Shown: piece by piece, positions 41,158 to 50,215 of the stretch
Numbering within the stretch: position 1 is the stretch's first letter
Layout: each line of letters begins with the position of its first letter
Assembly (NCBI GenBank): GCA_963529665.1
Contig: CAUSAG010000004.1
Span: 47,089 to 111,088 of the forward strand
Reading direction: 5' to 3'
DNA: 64,000 bases
Origin: Kingella_B sp963529665
Lineage (GTDB): Bacteria; Pseudomonadota; Gammaproteobacteria; Burkholderiales; Neisseriaceae
Program-made: the position numbers and the translations under genes
The notes under the pieces: model-generated
Database searches by the model: none
Told to the model about the DNA's origin: nothing
Seen by the model: only the letters and a program-made list of their open reading frames with translations

Positions 41158-41220
41158 AGGCAGCCTGAAAACGGAAAAAGCGGGCGATAAGTGACGCGAT
41201 GCATTTTCAGGCTGCCTTAA
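41158..41220. terminator. Inverted DUS pair upstream of the PlsC-like gene
   Basis: Two inverted DUS copies with a 38-base spacer, followed by another pair at about 41251-41285, lie between the acyltransferase start and the end of yjdM. Confidence 0.4.
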
Positions 41221-41290
41221 ATGATGCGGTTTGGCGAGCGCAGACAAATTTTCAGGCTGCCCCGCAATAGATGGCAGCCTGAAAAGGGCG

Positions 41291-41620
41291 TTATGCTTTT
41301 TTAACGAATTCTGATTTGAGATTCATCGGCGAGCCGTCAATTTTGCAACCGATGTTGTGGTCGCCTTCTTGCAGGCCGATGCCTTTCACTTTGGTGCCTT
41401 GCTTGATAATTTGGCTGCTGCCTTTCACTTTCAAATCTTTAATCAGGATAACGGTGTCGCCGTCTTGCAAAATTGCGCCGTTGGCATCTTTAACGACTTC
41501 GCCTTCATCGGCGGCGGTTTCGCCTTCTATCCATTCATAGGCGCATTCGGGGCAAACCAATTGGCTGCCATCGTGGTAGGTGAGATTTGACGCGCATTGC
41601 GGGCAAGCGGGGTAGCTCAT
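41291..41620 (-). CDS. yjdM: PhnA/YjdM-family zinc-ribbon protein
   Basis: The 109-residue protein starts MSYPACPQCASNLTYHDGSQLVCPECAYEW, a CxxC...CxxC zinc ribbon, followed by the PhnA domain with DGDTVILIKDLKVKGSSQ and KGIGLQEGDHNIGCKIDG. Despite the old name this family is not a phosphonate lyase and its role is unsettled. It matches the family's usual length and lies in tandem with a periplasmic protein gene. Confidence 0.93.
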   Translation of the reverse strand: MSYPACPQCASNLTYHDGSQLVCPECAYEWIEGETAADEGEVVKDANGAILQDGDTVILIKDLKVKGSSQIIKQGTKVKGIGLQEGDHNIGCKIDGSPMNLKSEFVKKA

Positions 41621-41629
41621 GCGGATTCC

Positions 41630-41959
41630 TTAGAAGTTGGTGGTGCGGCGAAATTCGGCGGCTTTGGCGCGTAGTTCGCGCAGGGCTTCGGGGTTGCCGC
41701 AGAGTTTTTCTTTTTTGCTGCTGGATACTTCGCCTGTGGAATGCGAAACTTCAATGCGATAGTAAGTGCAGCCGCTGAGAATGTTTACATCCCAGTTAAA
41801 CCAGTCTTTATCGGTGGAAACCACCAAGCCGCCGTGTGAAACGCGTTTTGCCATTTGGATGGCGTGTTGTTCGTCTTTGTCGGCGATGCGTTGTGGCTCG
41901 GCGCTGGCAACTAGGCTGCTGCCGAGCAATAGGGTGGCGATGATGTATTTGAATTTCAT
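41630..41959 (-). CDS. Small secreted hypothetical protein
   Basis: The 109-residue protein begins MKFKYIIATLLLGSSLVASA, a clear Sec signal peptide cut after ASA. The mature part contains two Cys (LSGCTYYRIEV, EKLCGN) that may form a disulfide and a charged C-terminal helix. Not recognised. ATG 41959 follows AAGGACGCATC; the longer frame to 42124 is not supported. Confidence 0.7.
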   Translation of the reverse strand: MKFKYIIATLLLGSSLVASAEPQRIADKDEQHAIQMAKRVSHGGLVVSTDKDWFNWDVNILSGCTYYRIEVSHSTGEVSSSKKEKLCGNPEALRELRAKAAEFRRTTNF

Positions 41960-42073
41960 GATGCGTCCTTTTGAAGTGGAGAAAGTGGGGAATATAACGA
42001 GACGCGCTCGGCTTGGCAAATCGGCAGCCTGAAAACGCGCGGCGGTGTTGCAAAATGGTTGGGCGCGGTGGGC

Positions 42074-42109
42074 GGTAAAAAAACGAGTGCGATGATTGGC
42101 ACTCGTTTT
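42074..42109 (-). terminator. Hairpin terminator downstream of folE2
   Basis: An 11-base stem (AAAACGAGTGC/GCACTCGTTTT) with an 8-base loop is followed on the minus strand by a run of seven T. It lies beyond the folE2 stop at 42223. Confidence 0.65.
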
Positions 42110-42222
42110 ATTTTGCGTGGGCATTAAGGCAGCCTGAAAACGAGTTGGCGCGTTGTGGCGAAGTAAAAACGCTGTGAACAGGTTTTCAGGCTACCACAAA
42201 GCGCAAAACACACGCCGCGATG

Positions 42223-42996
42223 TTAAGGATACGACACCAACGCGTAAGCCGAATGGTTGTGGATGGATTCAAAATTCTCGCTTTCCACGGTGAAGGCAGC
42301 GATGCGCGGATCTTGCTTTAACACGGTGGCGATGTCGCGCACCATGTCTTCCACAAATTTTGGGTTTTCATAAGCGCGCTCGGTAACGAATTTTTCGTCG
42401 GGGCGTTTGAGCAAGCCATAAAGTTGGCACGATGCTTGGTTTTCCACCCAATCAATCGCTTCTTCTATGGCAACAGGCTCGCGGCAGCGAAGGGTGAGCG
42501 TAACGTGGGAGCGTTGGTTGTGCGCGCCGTAATCGGAGATTTCTTTGGAGCAGGGGCAAAGGCTGGTTACGGGCACGGTGATTTTCAGGCTGCCGACAAA
42601 GGCGTGGTTTTGCATTTCGCCGATTAGGGCAACATCGTAGTCCAGCCAAGATAGGCAGCCTGAAACGGGCGCGGCTTTTTGGCGGAAAAAGGGAAAGGCG
42701 ATGCTGATTTTGCCTGCGTTGGCTTCTAGCCGCGCCAACATATTGCGCGTGAGCGTTTCCAGCGCGGCAAAATCCAGCGCGGTGCGTTGTTCTTCCATCA
42801 GCGCAACAAAGCGCGACATGTGCGTGCCTTTTTGCTCGGCAGGCAGCGCCACCGTCATGCTGATGCGGGCAACGGTGGCTTGTTCGCCTGTTTGGCTGAG
42901 AATGCGAATGGGAAAGCGCAGGTCTTTAATGCCAACTTGGTTGATGGGGATGTTGCGCACATCGGGCGTGCTTTGCACATCGGGCATGGGGGTCAT
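42223..42996 (-). CDS. folE2: GTP cyclohydrolase FolE2 (type IB)
   Basis: The 257-residue protein is the GCYH-IB enzyme that makes dihydroneopterin triphosphate from GTP for folate and queuosine. Signatures are LRFPIRILSQTGEQATVARISMTV-type N-terminus, VTSLCPCSKEISDYGAHNQRSHV with the metal-binding Cys, and ENFESIHNHSAYALV. ATG 42996 (MTPMPDVQSTPDVRNIPI) is chosen over 43116, which includes translated DUS. Unlike FolE1 it can use metals other than zinc and is often zinc-starvation linked, though I see no Zur box. Confidence 0.94.
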   Translation of the reverse strand: MTPMPDVQSTPDVRNIPINQVGIKDLRFPIRILSQTGEQATVARISMTVALPAEQKGTHMSRFVALMEEQRTALDFAALETLTRNMLARLEANAGKISIAFPFFRQKAAPVSGCLSWLDYDVALIGEMQNHAFVGSLKITVPVTSLCPCSKEISDYGAHNQRSHVTLTLRCREPVAIEEAIDWVENQASCQLYGLLKRPDEKFVTERAYENPKFVEDMVRDIATVLKQDPRIAAFTVESENFESIHNHSAYALVSYP

Positions 42997-43203
42997 TGAA
43001 TTATCCTTGATGGGGTGTAGGCAAAATTTGAAAGGGTTTGAATGGGCGGTTTTAGCTGTTTTCAGGCTGCCCAAAAGCGGCGCAAGTATATCACTATGCC
43101 TTATTTTGAAATACAATCAGCGCCTTTGATTTTTCTTTTTCAGGCTGCCGCAAAAGCATTGGGGCAGCCTGAAAACCAACCGCCCGTTTGCAAAGGAATC
43201 GCC

Positions 43204-44358
43204 ATGAAATTCGCCACCCAAACCATCCATTCTGCCTACAACCCAGATGAGCATAACCGCGCCCTGATGCCGCCTTTGTATCAAAACAGCATGTTTGCCA
43301 TGCACGAATTGGGCGAAAACATCCCCTTTCGCTATTCGCGCCTTGCCAACCCCACGCGCAAAATTTTGGAAGACACCGTTGCCGCGCTGGAACACGGCAC
43401 CCACGGCTTTGCCTTTGCCAGCGGCATGGCGGCGATAGACTGCATTTTCCGCACCTTTTTGCAGCCCAATGACACCATTGTTGCCGTGTCCGATATTTAC
43501 GGCGGCAGCTACGATTTGCTTACCAATGTTTACGCCAAATGGGGCGTGAACGTCATCTTTGCCGACTTAACGCAGCCTGAAAACCTAGACCGCATCCTTG
43601 CCGAAAACCAAGTGAAACTATTATGGCTGGAAAGCCCATCCAACCCGCTGCTGCGCTTGGTGGACATTGAATTTCTGGCGCAAAAAGCCAAAGCGCACGG
43701 CGCATTAGTCGGCATCGACAACACCTTTGCCACACCCTATTGCCAAACCCCGCTGGATTTGGGCTGCGACATCGTGTTCCATTCCGCCACCAAATACCTT
43801 TGCGGGCATTCCGATGTGTTGATGGGTGTTGCCGTGTTGAAAGATGCCCAGCTTGCCAAGCCCTTTGCCAACATGATGGTGGAAACAGGCGGCGTGGCAG
43901 GGCCGATGGATTGCTGGCTGGTGTTGCGCGGCATCAAAACGCTTGCCGTGCGCATGAAACAGCATTTGGAAAACGCGCAAATCATCGCCGAAAAACTGTG
44001 CCGCCACCCCGCCATTGAAAAAGTGTTCTACCCCGCCTTGCCCAGCCACGAGCATCACCAATTAGCCAAACGCCAAATGCGCGGCTTCGGCGGCGTGGTA
44101 ACCGTTTACCTGAAAAACGACACGCGCGAAGCCGTAAACCGGTTTATCGCGCACAGCAAATTGTTTACGCTGGCATCCAGCTTGGGCGGCGTGGAATGCT
44201 TGGTGAACCATTGCTATTCGCAGTCGCACAGCGGCATGGCGCACGATGTGAAAACAGGCTTGGGCATCCGCGTGGGCTTGCTGCGTTTATCCATCGGCAT
44301 TGAAGATGTGGATGATATTTATGCGGATTTGGATCAGGCATTGAACGCAACGCAGTGA
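43204..44358 (+). CDS. metB: Cystathionine gamma-synthase / beta-lyase family PLP enzyme
   Basis: The 384-residue enzyme belongs to the Cys/Met-metabolism PLP family. It has YSRLANPTR, ASGMAAI, DNTFATPYCQTPL, the PLP-lysine motif HSATKYLCGHSDV, and SLGGVECLVNHCYSQSHSGM. It acts in transsulfuration or methionine synthesis; whether it is a gamma-synthase, beta-lyase or gamma-lyase cannot be settled by eye, so the symbol is tentative. ATG 43204 follows AAAGGAATCGCC; the longer frame from 43042 passes through DUS repeats. Confidence 0.88.
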   Translation: MKFATQTIHSAYNPDEHNRALMPPLYQNSMFAMHELGENIPFRYSRLANPTRKILEDTVAALEHGTHGFAFASGMAAIDCIFRTFLQPNDTIVAVSDIYGGSYDLLTNVYAKWGVNVIFADLTQPENLDRILAENQVKLLWLESPSNPLLRLVDIEFLAQKAKAHGALVGIDNTFATPYCQTPLDLGCDIVFHSATKYLCGHSDVLMGVAVLKDAQLAKPFANMMVETGGVAGPMDCWLVLRGIKTLAVRMKQHLENAQIIAEKLCRHPAIEKVFYPALPSHEHHQLAKRQMRGFGGVVTVYLKNDTREAVNRFIAHSKLFTLASSLGGVECLVNHCYSQSHSGMAHDVKTGLGIRVGLLRLSIGIEDVDDIYADLDQALNATQ

Positions 44359-44396
44359 GTTGGGGCAGCGATAGTGTTGTTTTAATTGCTAGACAA

Positions 44397-44435
44397 AGGC
44401 AGCCTGAAAACGGGGAATATGTTTTCAGGCTGCCT
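44397..44435 (+). terminator. DUS-pair terminator after the metB-like gene
   Basis: Inverted DUS pair with a 13-base spacer starting 39 bases beyond the stop. Confidence 0.55.
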
Positions 44436-44558
44436 TTGGTTTGATTGGCGAGACGATATAGGCAGCCTGAAAAGATAAACAACCTACACAGCGCAGCAGC
44501 ATTGCGCAGCCAAAACTCTTTTGCAAACACAGCACCAGTCAAGCCCATCCGCATCATC

Positions 44559-44649
44559 ATGGAGCGGCGACGGCTCGTCGCCACATAGCAGATTGCACAG
44601 CATTGGCTGAACAGAACAGCACTTTGTTGGCAAGCCGCCGATGTTCCAT
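44559..44649. repeat. Intergenic hairpin repeat, copy 5
   Basis: 91-bp copy with arms ATGGAGCGGCGACGGCTCGT and GGCAAGCCGCCGATGTTCCAT, same orientation as copies 1 and 2, between DUS hairpins. Confidence 0.75.
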
Positions 44650-44664
44650 TTCGCCAACGATAAA

Positions 44665-44708
44665 AGGCAGCCTGAAAAACGCCAATCCAACGTTTTTCAG
44701 GCTGCCTT
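44665..44708 (-). terminator. DUS-pair terminator for the lut operon
   Basis: Inverted DUS pair 37 bases downstream of the lutB stop on the minus strand. Confidence 0.55.
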
Positions 44709-44745
44709 AATCATCACCGCATCATGGCGGTCGCAACGCGTTCAA

Positions 44746-46194
44746 TTATTTCTTACCTGCGTTTTTCTCTTTCATCATCTGATGCAAGGTTTTTGCGGCG
44801 GGCTTCATCGGCGCGTGGTTTTCCGTCCAGCTTAGCTGCCAAGGCGGGGTGAGCGCGCGGAACGTGGTCGCCGCCCAGCCGAGCGTGCGATAAAGTTTGA
44901 TGTTGCCAAACGAGCCTTTAAACACGCGCCAAGCCATGGTTTCGCCTGTGCTATACGATGCGCCTTGCCCTTTGATGGGGTAGGGCACTTGCTCGCTGGG
45001 CGAGCGTTGCGCTTCTTGGCGCAGGCGTTGCATTTGCTCGGTAATCGGAATCTTCACAGGGCAAACTTCCACGCACGCGCCGCACATGGTGCAAGCGGTG
45101 GGCAAATCGCGCGTTTTGTCCAAGCCCATCAAATGCGGCGAAATAATCTCGCCAATCGGGCCGGGGTAGGTGGTGCCGTAGGCTGCGCCGCCCACGCGCG
45201 TGTAAACAGGGCAATGGTTCATGCACGCGCCGCAGCGGATGCATTGCAATGTGCGGCGCATTTGCTCTTCGCCGTAGGCTTGCGTGCGCCCATTGTCCAG
45301 CAGCACAAGGTGCATTTCTTGCGGACCATCCAACTCTTCGCAACGGCGCGGGCCAGTAATCATGTTGAAATAAGTGGTGATGTTTTGCCCAATCGCGGTG
45401 CGCGGCAGTTGGCTGTATAGCGGCACCACGTCGGTGAGCTTGGCGACTACTTTTTCAATGCCCGTAATCGCGATGTGAATCGGCGGCACGGTGGTGGACA
45501 AGCGTCCATTGCCTTCGTTTTCCACCAAACACAGCGTGCCTGTTTCGGCAACGGCAAAGTTCACGCCGCTCAAGCCTACATCGGCGGTGCGGTAAACATC
45601 GCGCAGGGCTTGGCGGGCAAAGCCTGTGAGCTTGTCCACATCGTCGGTGAGTTCTGTGCCCAAGTTGTCGTGGAACAGCTGGCTCACTTGCTCTTTGGTT
45701 TTGTGGATGGCGGGCATCACGATATGGGTGGGCTTTTCGCCAGCCATTTGCACGATAAATTCGCCCAAATCGCTTTCAACCGCGCGCATGCCTTTGCTTT
45801 CCAGATGATGATTGAGCTCAATCTCTTCGCTCACCATAGATTTGCCTTTCACCATCAGCTTGGCTTTGTGCGTTTCCATGATTCCGTAGATGATGTTTTG
45901 CGCTTCTTCAACGGTTTCCGCCCAATGCACGCGTACGCCAAGGCGGGTGAGATTGCTTTCCAGCTGTTCCAGCAAATCGGGCAGTTTGGCCAGCGCGTGT
46001 TGGCGAACGTGCTCGCACAGCGTGCGCAGCATTTGCAATTCTTCTTCGTCCGACAACACCAGTTTGCGCTTGGTCATCAGCATATCCATGGCGGTGCGCA
46101 GGCTTTTACGCAGCGGTTTGTCGGCAAGCGCGGCTTCGGTGTTTTGCTTGAAGGTTTCGGGGCGCGGGTGGATTTTGATTACTTGCGTGGTCAT
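44746..46194 (-). CDS. lutB: L-lactate oxidation iron-sulfur protein LutB
   Basis: The 482-residue protein has an N-terminal DUF162-like region and two ferredoxin-type [4Fe-4S] motifs, CIRCGACMNHCPVY and CTMCGACVEVCPVKIP, then a C-terminal LutB domain with PFKGSFGN-like residues (VFKGSFGNIKLYRTLGW). LutABC oxidises L-lactate to pyruvate, feeding electrons to the respiratory chain. It overlaps lutC by four bases and is the last gene of the operon. Lactate use fits an oral neisserial lifestyle. Confidence 0.93.
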   Translation of the reverse strand: MTTQVIKIHPRPETFKQNTEAALADKPLRKSLRTAMDMLMTKRKLVLSDEEELQMLRTLCEHVRQHALAKLPDLLEQLESNLTRLGVRVHWAETVEEAQNIIYGIMETHKAKLMVKGKSMVSEEIELNHHLESKGMRAVESDLGEFIVQMAGEKPTHIVMPAIHKTKEQVSQLFHDNLGTELTDDVDKLTGFARQALRDVYRTADVGLSGVNFAVAETGTLCLVENEGNGRLSTTVPPIHIAITGIEKVVAKLTDVVPLYSQLPRTAIGQNITTYFNMITGPRRCEELDGPQEMHLVLLDNGRTQAYGEEQMRRTLQCIRCGACMNHCPVYTRVGGAAYGTTYPGPIGEIISPHLMGLDKTRDLPTACTMCGACVEVCPVKIPITEQMQRLRQEAQRSPSEQVPYPIKGQGASYSTGETMAWRVFKGSFGNIKLYRTLGWAATTFRALTPPWQLSWTENHAPMKPAAKTLHQMMKEKNAGKK

Positions 46195-46889
46195 ACTTGT
46201 TCCTCCAAATCGGCAGGGTTGATGTGTTCGGGCAACACCGCCAGCACCACCAAATCGCGCGGTCCGTGCGCGCCAAACGCCAATGTGAGCTGGATGTCGG
46301 CGGTTTTGGACGGCCCCGAAACCAAGATGATGTTGGTGGGCATCTCATCAACCAATTTTTCGCCTGTTAAGGCGGCGTAAAACGTGTCGTACAGTTTGCG
46401 GGTGTCAAACAAGCAAAAATGCACAGGGGGAACAAGGCTTTGGCTGCGCGGCTCTTCGGGCGATGACACCAGCATCACCGTGCCCGTGTGCGCAATGCCG
46501 CACAGCGAAGAGGTAAAACCCGCGTCCACGTTGGCAAAAAAATCGTCTTTCCAATCGTCAATTTTTTGCTCAAAACCGCGCGTTGCCAAGCCAGCTTGTG
46601 TTAGGGCTTTTTCGGCGCGACTGCCGTGCGCGGTTTGCGGCGAGAGCAGCATATTTTTCAGCCCTTTTTGCTGCGCCACTTCCACCAGCGTGTTTTCCCA
46701 ATCGTTTTCGCGTACCCAAAAAATCTCGGTTTTCACCGCACGCATGGTTTTCGCCCAATGTTTCAGGCGTTCCACTTCGTTGTCCCAAGTGGGCGACATT
46801 TCTTGATAGTAATCAGCGGTTTGCGGTTCAGCCATCGGGTAGGCGTTGGCTTGGCGCAGCTTGGCTAAAATGTTCTCGCGTGCGTTCAT
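46191..46889 (-). CDS. lutC: Lactate utilization protein LutC
   Basis: The 232-residue protein has the DUF162/LutC fold: MNARENILAKLRQANAYP, TSSLCGIAHTGTVMLVSSPEEPRSQSLVP-type segment and SGPSKTADIQLTLAFGAHGP near the C-terminus. It has no cluster-binding motif and is the third component of lactate dehydrogenase LutABC. Four-base overlaps with lutA and lutB indicate translational coupling. The gene order here is A-C-B rather than the Bacillus A-B-C. Confidence 0.92.
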   Translation of the reverse strand: MNARENILAKLRQANAYPMAEPQTADYYQEMSPTWDNEVERLKHWAKTMRAVKTEIFWVRENDWENTLVEVAQQKGLKNMLLSPQTAHGSRAEKALTQAGLATRGFEQKIDDWKDDFFANVDAGFTSSLCGIAHTGTVMLVSSPEEPRSQSLVPPVHFCLFDTRKLYDTFYAALTGEKLVDEMPTNIILVSGPSKTADIQLTLAFGAHGPRDLVVLAVLPEHINPADLEEQV

Positions 46890-47641
46890 GCTTTCACCCC
46901 CGTGCGTTCCAGCAAGAAGGTGGAAATGTGTTTGGGGCGCGGCATATTGGGCTCGTCTTTTTCAATTTTGCCGCCGATGTTCATCATGCAGCCCGCGTCC
47001 GCGCTCACAATTTCCACCGCTTCGGTTTCTTTGAGCGCGGCAACTTTGTCGCTCACCATTGCGCCTGAAATGTCGGCGTGTTTCACCGAGAACGTGCCGC
47101 CGAAGCCGCAGCATTCGCTTTCGTGGTCGTGTACCACGCGCTCCACGTTTTTCAGGCTGTCTATCAGCTTCCAGCCCGAAAGGTGCACGTTCATTTCGCG
47201 GCGCGCGGTGCAAGAGGTGTGCACGGCGACTTTAATCGGCTCGCCTTTGTCTTCGGGCTGATAGCCGATGTTGAGCAGAAAATGGGTGAACTCCACCACA
47301 CGGCTGGCAAGTTCGTTGGCGCGCGCTTCGTATTCGCTGCCCGCAAACAGGGTGGGCCAATGCAGCTTCATCATGCCGCCGCATGAGCCCGACGGCACCA
47401 CAATGGGCCAATCTTCGGGGAATAAATCCAGCTGCGCTTTGGCAACGGCAAACGCTTCTTTTTCGTGCCCGGACGAATAAGCGGGCTGCCCGCAGCAGCT
47501 TTGTTCCATGGGGAAATGAACGTTGATGCCCAGAGATTCCAGCAGCGTCATGGCATCCATGCCTGCTTGGGGCATAAACATATCTAAGATGCACGTGCCA
47601 AAGAAATAGACATCGCGCGGATAGGTGGTGTTTGTGTTCAT
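46886..47641 (-). CDS. lutA: Lactate utilization protein LutA
   Basis: The 251-residue protein has the two CCG domains of the LutA/GlcF/HdrB family (SCCGQPAYSSGH and ECCGFGGTFSVKH) and the TSCTARREM segment, which bind iron-sulfur clusters. It begins MNTNTTYPRDVYFFGTCILDMF. It is the first gene of the lut operon, overlapping lutC by four bases. A 415-base repeat-poor region upstream should hold the promoter. Confidence 0.93.
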   Translation of the reverse strand: MNTNTTYPRDVYFFGTCILDMFMPQAGMDAMTLLESLGINVHFPMEQSCCGQPAYSSGHEKEAFAVAKAQLDLFPEDWPIVVPSGSCGGMMKLHWPTLFAGSEYEARANELASRVVEFTHFLLNIGYQPEDKGEPIKVAVHTSCTARREMNVHLSGWKLIDSLKNVERVVHDHESECCGFGGTFSVKHADISGAMVSDKVAALKETEAVEIVSADAGCMMNIGGKIEKDEPNMPRPKHISTFLLERTGVKA

Positions 47642-48056
47642 GGTTTGTTTTCTTTTTGATAGTAGAAACGGCGGGATGCCGTGCGGGGTAATGTATTGTA
47701 GTTACATGTAGTCTGTCAAGATGGTTTGTTAATGTTTGTTAGACTTTGTTTACTGAATTTTAATCGGCAAGACGGCGGGATATTTTTTTGCAAAGCGCGG
47801 ATTTTACGGCAGATTGTGATGGTAATCGGGTGTTTGTTGGCATGGATAGGCGGAATGATTGGTGAAAAATGGCTAATCGGTGGAGCGTGATACCGCCAAA
47901 AGGATTAGATTTTGTTTTATGAAATTACAAGATTGCCCGCGAAGGCAGCCTGAAAACGCATGAAACGGATTTTGCCGAGCCGATACGGCATCCAAAAGGT
48001 GGTTTCAGGCTGCCTTTGCTATAATCCGCCCACTTATTTCAACGCTTATTCTCACC
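47642..48056. other. Divergent promoter region of lutA and mutL
   Basis: The 415-base gap is AT-rich near lutA, with a small palindrome-like stretch TGTAGTTACATGTA around 47696-47709 that could be a regulator site, though I cannot assign it. A DUS pair spans 47944-48014 on the mutL side. No gene was seen. Confidence 0.5.
48017..48025 (+). promoter_or_regulatory. Extended -10 promoter of mutL
   Basis: TGCTATAAT (TGn plus perfect TATAAT) ends 31 bases before the mutL ATG and directly follows a DUS, whose last bases supply part of the upstream promoter region. Confidence 0.5.
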
Positions 48057-49997
48057 ATGTCCAGCATTCAATTTCTCCCCAGCCATCTTATCAACCAAAT
48101 TGCCGCAGGCGAAGTGGTGGAACGCCCCGCCAACGCGCTCAAAGAAATCGTGGAAAACAGCCTAGACGCAGGCGCAACGCAAATCAGCGTGGAAATTGCA
48201 GGCGGCGGCATCAAACTTTTGCGCGTGTGCGACAACGGCTGCGGCATGGAAGCGGACGATTTGCCGCTCGCGCTGTCGCGCCATGCCACCAGTAAAATCA
48301 AAAGTTTAGCCGATTTGGAACACGTGAAAAGCATGGGGTTTCGCGGCGAAGGGCTGGCGAGCATCGCCTCCGTGTCGCGGCTCACGCTCACCAGTCGCAC
48401 CACGCACAACGCCCACGCGCACCAAATCCGCGCCGCCGATGGCGCATTGGGCGAGGTTGCCGCCGCCGCGCACCCCGTTGGCACCACGATTGAAATCGCC
48501 GAGCTGTTTTTCAACACGCCCGCGCGGCGCAAGTTTTTGAAATCGGAAAACACCGAATACGCGCATTGCGCCACCATGTTGGAGCGGCTGGCTCTGGCAA
48601 ACCCAGCCGTATCTTTTTCGCTGAAAAACAACGGCAAAACGGTGTTTGACTACCCCGCGCAACCCCTGAGTGAGCGCGTGGCAGCGATTATGGGCGTGGC
48701 GTTTCAGGCTGCCTCATTGCCGATTGATTGCCAAGCGGGCGAAATGGCGTTGCGCGGCTTTGTGTCCAAGCCCACCTTTGCGCAGGGCAAGAGCGATAAG
48801 CAATTTTTCTTTGTAAACAATCGCTTTGTGCGCGATAAGGTGATGCTGCACGCGGTGAAGCAGGCGTATCGCGATGTGTTGCATAATCAGATTACGCCTG
48901 CGTTTGTGCTGTTTTTGGATTTGCCGCCTGAGATGGTGGATGTGAACGTGCATCCGACCAAAACCGAAATCCGTTTCCGCGACAGCCAAGCGGTGCATCA
49001 GATGATTTTTCATGCGCTAAACAAGGCGTTAGCCGAAACCCGCGCCGATGTAACCGAGAGCGTGAGCAATGCGGGCGCGTTGTTGCAACAGCGGTTTGCG
49101 CCCCAGTCCAATCTTCCCGCTAACCCCGCCGCGCCTGATGAAACCCCGTTTTTGGGCAGCCTGAAAGCCGAAGGCTTCAATGGTATGGAGACGGAAATCC
49201 CCGCAGCGAACGCCTTTTCAAGCAGCCCCAAATCCGCGCCGATGCCGTATCAAGCCGCCGCCCGTGCGCCGCAACAACGCCCGTTGTCGCTCAACGAAAA
49301 CCGCGCCGCCTTGCGCGCCTATGCCGAGCTTTACCGCGATGATGACGATTTGCCCGCGTTTGCGCCGCCCGCGCAAGCCGATGGACAGCCCGATAGGCAG
49401 CCTGAAAACGCCTATCCGCTAGGCTTTGCCATCGCGCAGCTTTTGGGAATTTATGTGCTGGCGCAGGCGGCGGATAGCTTGATTTTGGTGGACATGCACG
49501 CCGCTGCCGAGCGTGTGAACTACGAAAAAATGAAAGCGCAGCGCGATGCGGAAGGCAGCCTGAAAACGCAGATGCTGCTGATTCCCGTCGCCTTTGAAGC
49601 CAGCCATGCCGAGCTTGCCGCGTGCGCGGATTATGCCGCCGAGCTGGCGCGATACGGCTTGGATTTGGCGGATTTGGGCAACGGGCAAATTGCCGTACGC
49701 GCCGTGCCGCAGATGCTGGGCAAGGCAGACGTTGCCGCGCTGGCGCGGGATGTGTTGCGCGAATTGGCGGCGGTGGGCAGCAGCCAAACGATTGAAGCCA
49801 AAGAAAACCAGATTTTGGGCACGATGGCTTGCCACGGCTCGGTGCGTGCGGGGCGGCAATTAACGCTGCCTGAAATGAATGCGCTGTTGCGCGATATGGA
49901 AGCCACGCCGCGCAGCAACCAGTGCAACCACGGGCGGCCGACTTGGGTGAAGCTGGGGCTGGCGGATTTGGACGCGCTGTTTTTGCGCGGGCAATAG
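48057..49997 (+). CDS. mutL: DNA mismatch repair protein MutL
   Basis: The 646-residue protein has the GHKL ATPase motifs KEIVENSLDAGAT, DNGCGM and GFRGEGLASIASV, a Ser/Pro/Ala-rich linker (about 345-465), and a C-terminal dimerisation domain. The latter contains DMHAAAERVNYE, matching the DQHAx2Ex4E endonuclease motif, plus ACHGSVRAG and CNHGRPTWV, so this MutL probably nicks DNA itself, as expected in bacteria lacking MutH. DUS copies are read as QPEN, GSLK and FQAA within the linker and elsewhere. Confidence 0.96.
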   Translation: MSSIQFLPSHLINQIAAGEVVERPANALKEIVENSLDAGATQISVEIAGGGIKLLRVCDNGCGMEADDLPLALSRHATSKIKSLADLEHVKSMGFRGEGLASIASVSRLTLTSRTTHNAHAHQIRAADGALGEVAAAAHPVGTTIEIAELFFNTPARRKFLKSENTEYAHCATMLERLALANPAVSFSLKNNGKTVFDYPAQPLSERVAAIMGVAFQAASLPIDCQAGEMALRGFVSKPTFAQGKSDKQFFFVNNRFVRDKVMLHAVKQAYRDVLHNQITPAFVLFLDLPPEMVDVNVHPTKTEIRFRDSQAVHQMIFHALNKALAETRADVTESVSNAGALLQQRFAPQSNLPANPAAPDETPFLGSLKAEGFNGMETEIPAANAFSSSPKSAPMPYQAAARAPQQRPLSLNENRAALRAYAELYRDDDDLPAFAPPAQADGQPDRQPENAYPLGFAIAQLLGIYVLAQAADSLILVDMHAAAERVNYEKMKAQRDAEGSLKTQMLLIPVAFEASHAELAACADYAAELARYGLDLADLGNGQIAVRAVPQMLGKADVAALARDVLRELAAVGSSQTIEAKENQILGTMACHGSVRAGRQLTLPEMNALLRDMEATPRSNQCNHGRPTWVKLGLADLDALFLRGQ

Positions 49998-50026
49998 CGC
50001 GCGATAGAGGCAGCGTGAAAGATGAA

Positions 50027-50113
50027 ATGGCGCGGCAACGGCTCGTCGTCAAATATTTGGTTCAACAGGGTTTTGCTGATTGGAAAAATGTCGGCGAGCC
50101 GCCGATGCTCCAT
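50027..50113. repeat. Intergenic hairpin repeat, copy 6
   Basis: 87-bp copy with left arm ATGGCGCGGCAACGGCTCGT and right arm GTCGGCGAGCCGCCGATG followed by CTCCAT; same orientation as copy 1. Confidence 0.75.
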
Positions 50114-50176
50114 GATGGCTAGCTGGACAAATATTTCAGCCGCGCGGTTTAATTGTTTACAAAAATGTTCACAAAA

Positions 50177-50215
50177 AGGCAGCCTGAAAACATATTTACT
50201 GTTTTCAGGCTGCCT
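50177..50215. terminator. DUS-pair hairpin
   Basis: Inverted DUS pair between the convergent mutL and ilvE genes, able to act on either transcript. Confidence 0.45.

Larger units (their letters stand above)
44359..44745. other. Repeat-filled gap between the metB-like gene and lutB
   Basis: Convergent genes are separated by 387 bases carrying two DUS hairpins (44397-44435 and 44665-44708), a single DUS at 44460 and hairpin-repeat copy 5. No gene was seen. Confidence 0.6.

Noticed and set aside
41321..41345. Hairpin-repeat fragment (GGCGAGCCGTC)
   Set aside because: It is inside the yjdM coding region, encoding conserved residues, and matches only by its short core.
42190..42200. Eikenella-type DUS variant (CAGGCTACC)
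   Set aside because: A single occurrence with one base changed from the local DUS; most simply a mutated copy.
47960..48295. 111-codon plus-strand frame before and over the start of mutL
   Set aside because: Overlaps the MutL GHKL domain in another frame and begins with DUS-coded residues.
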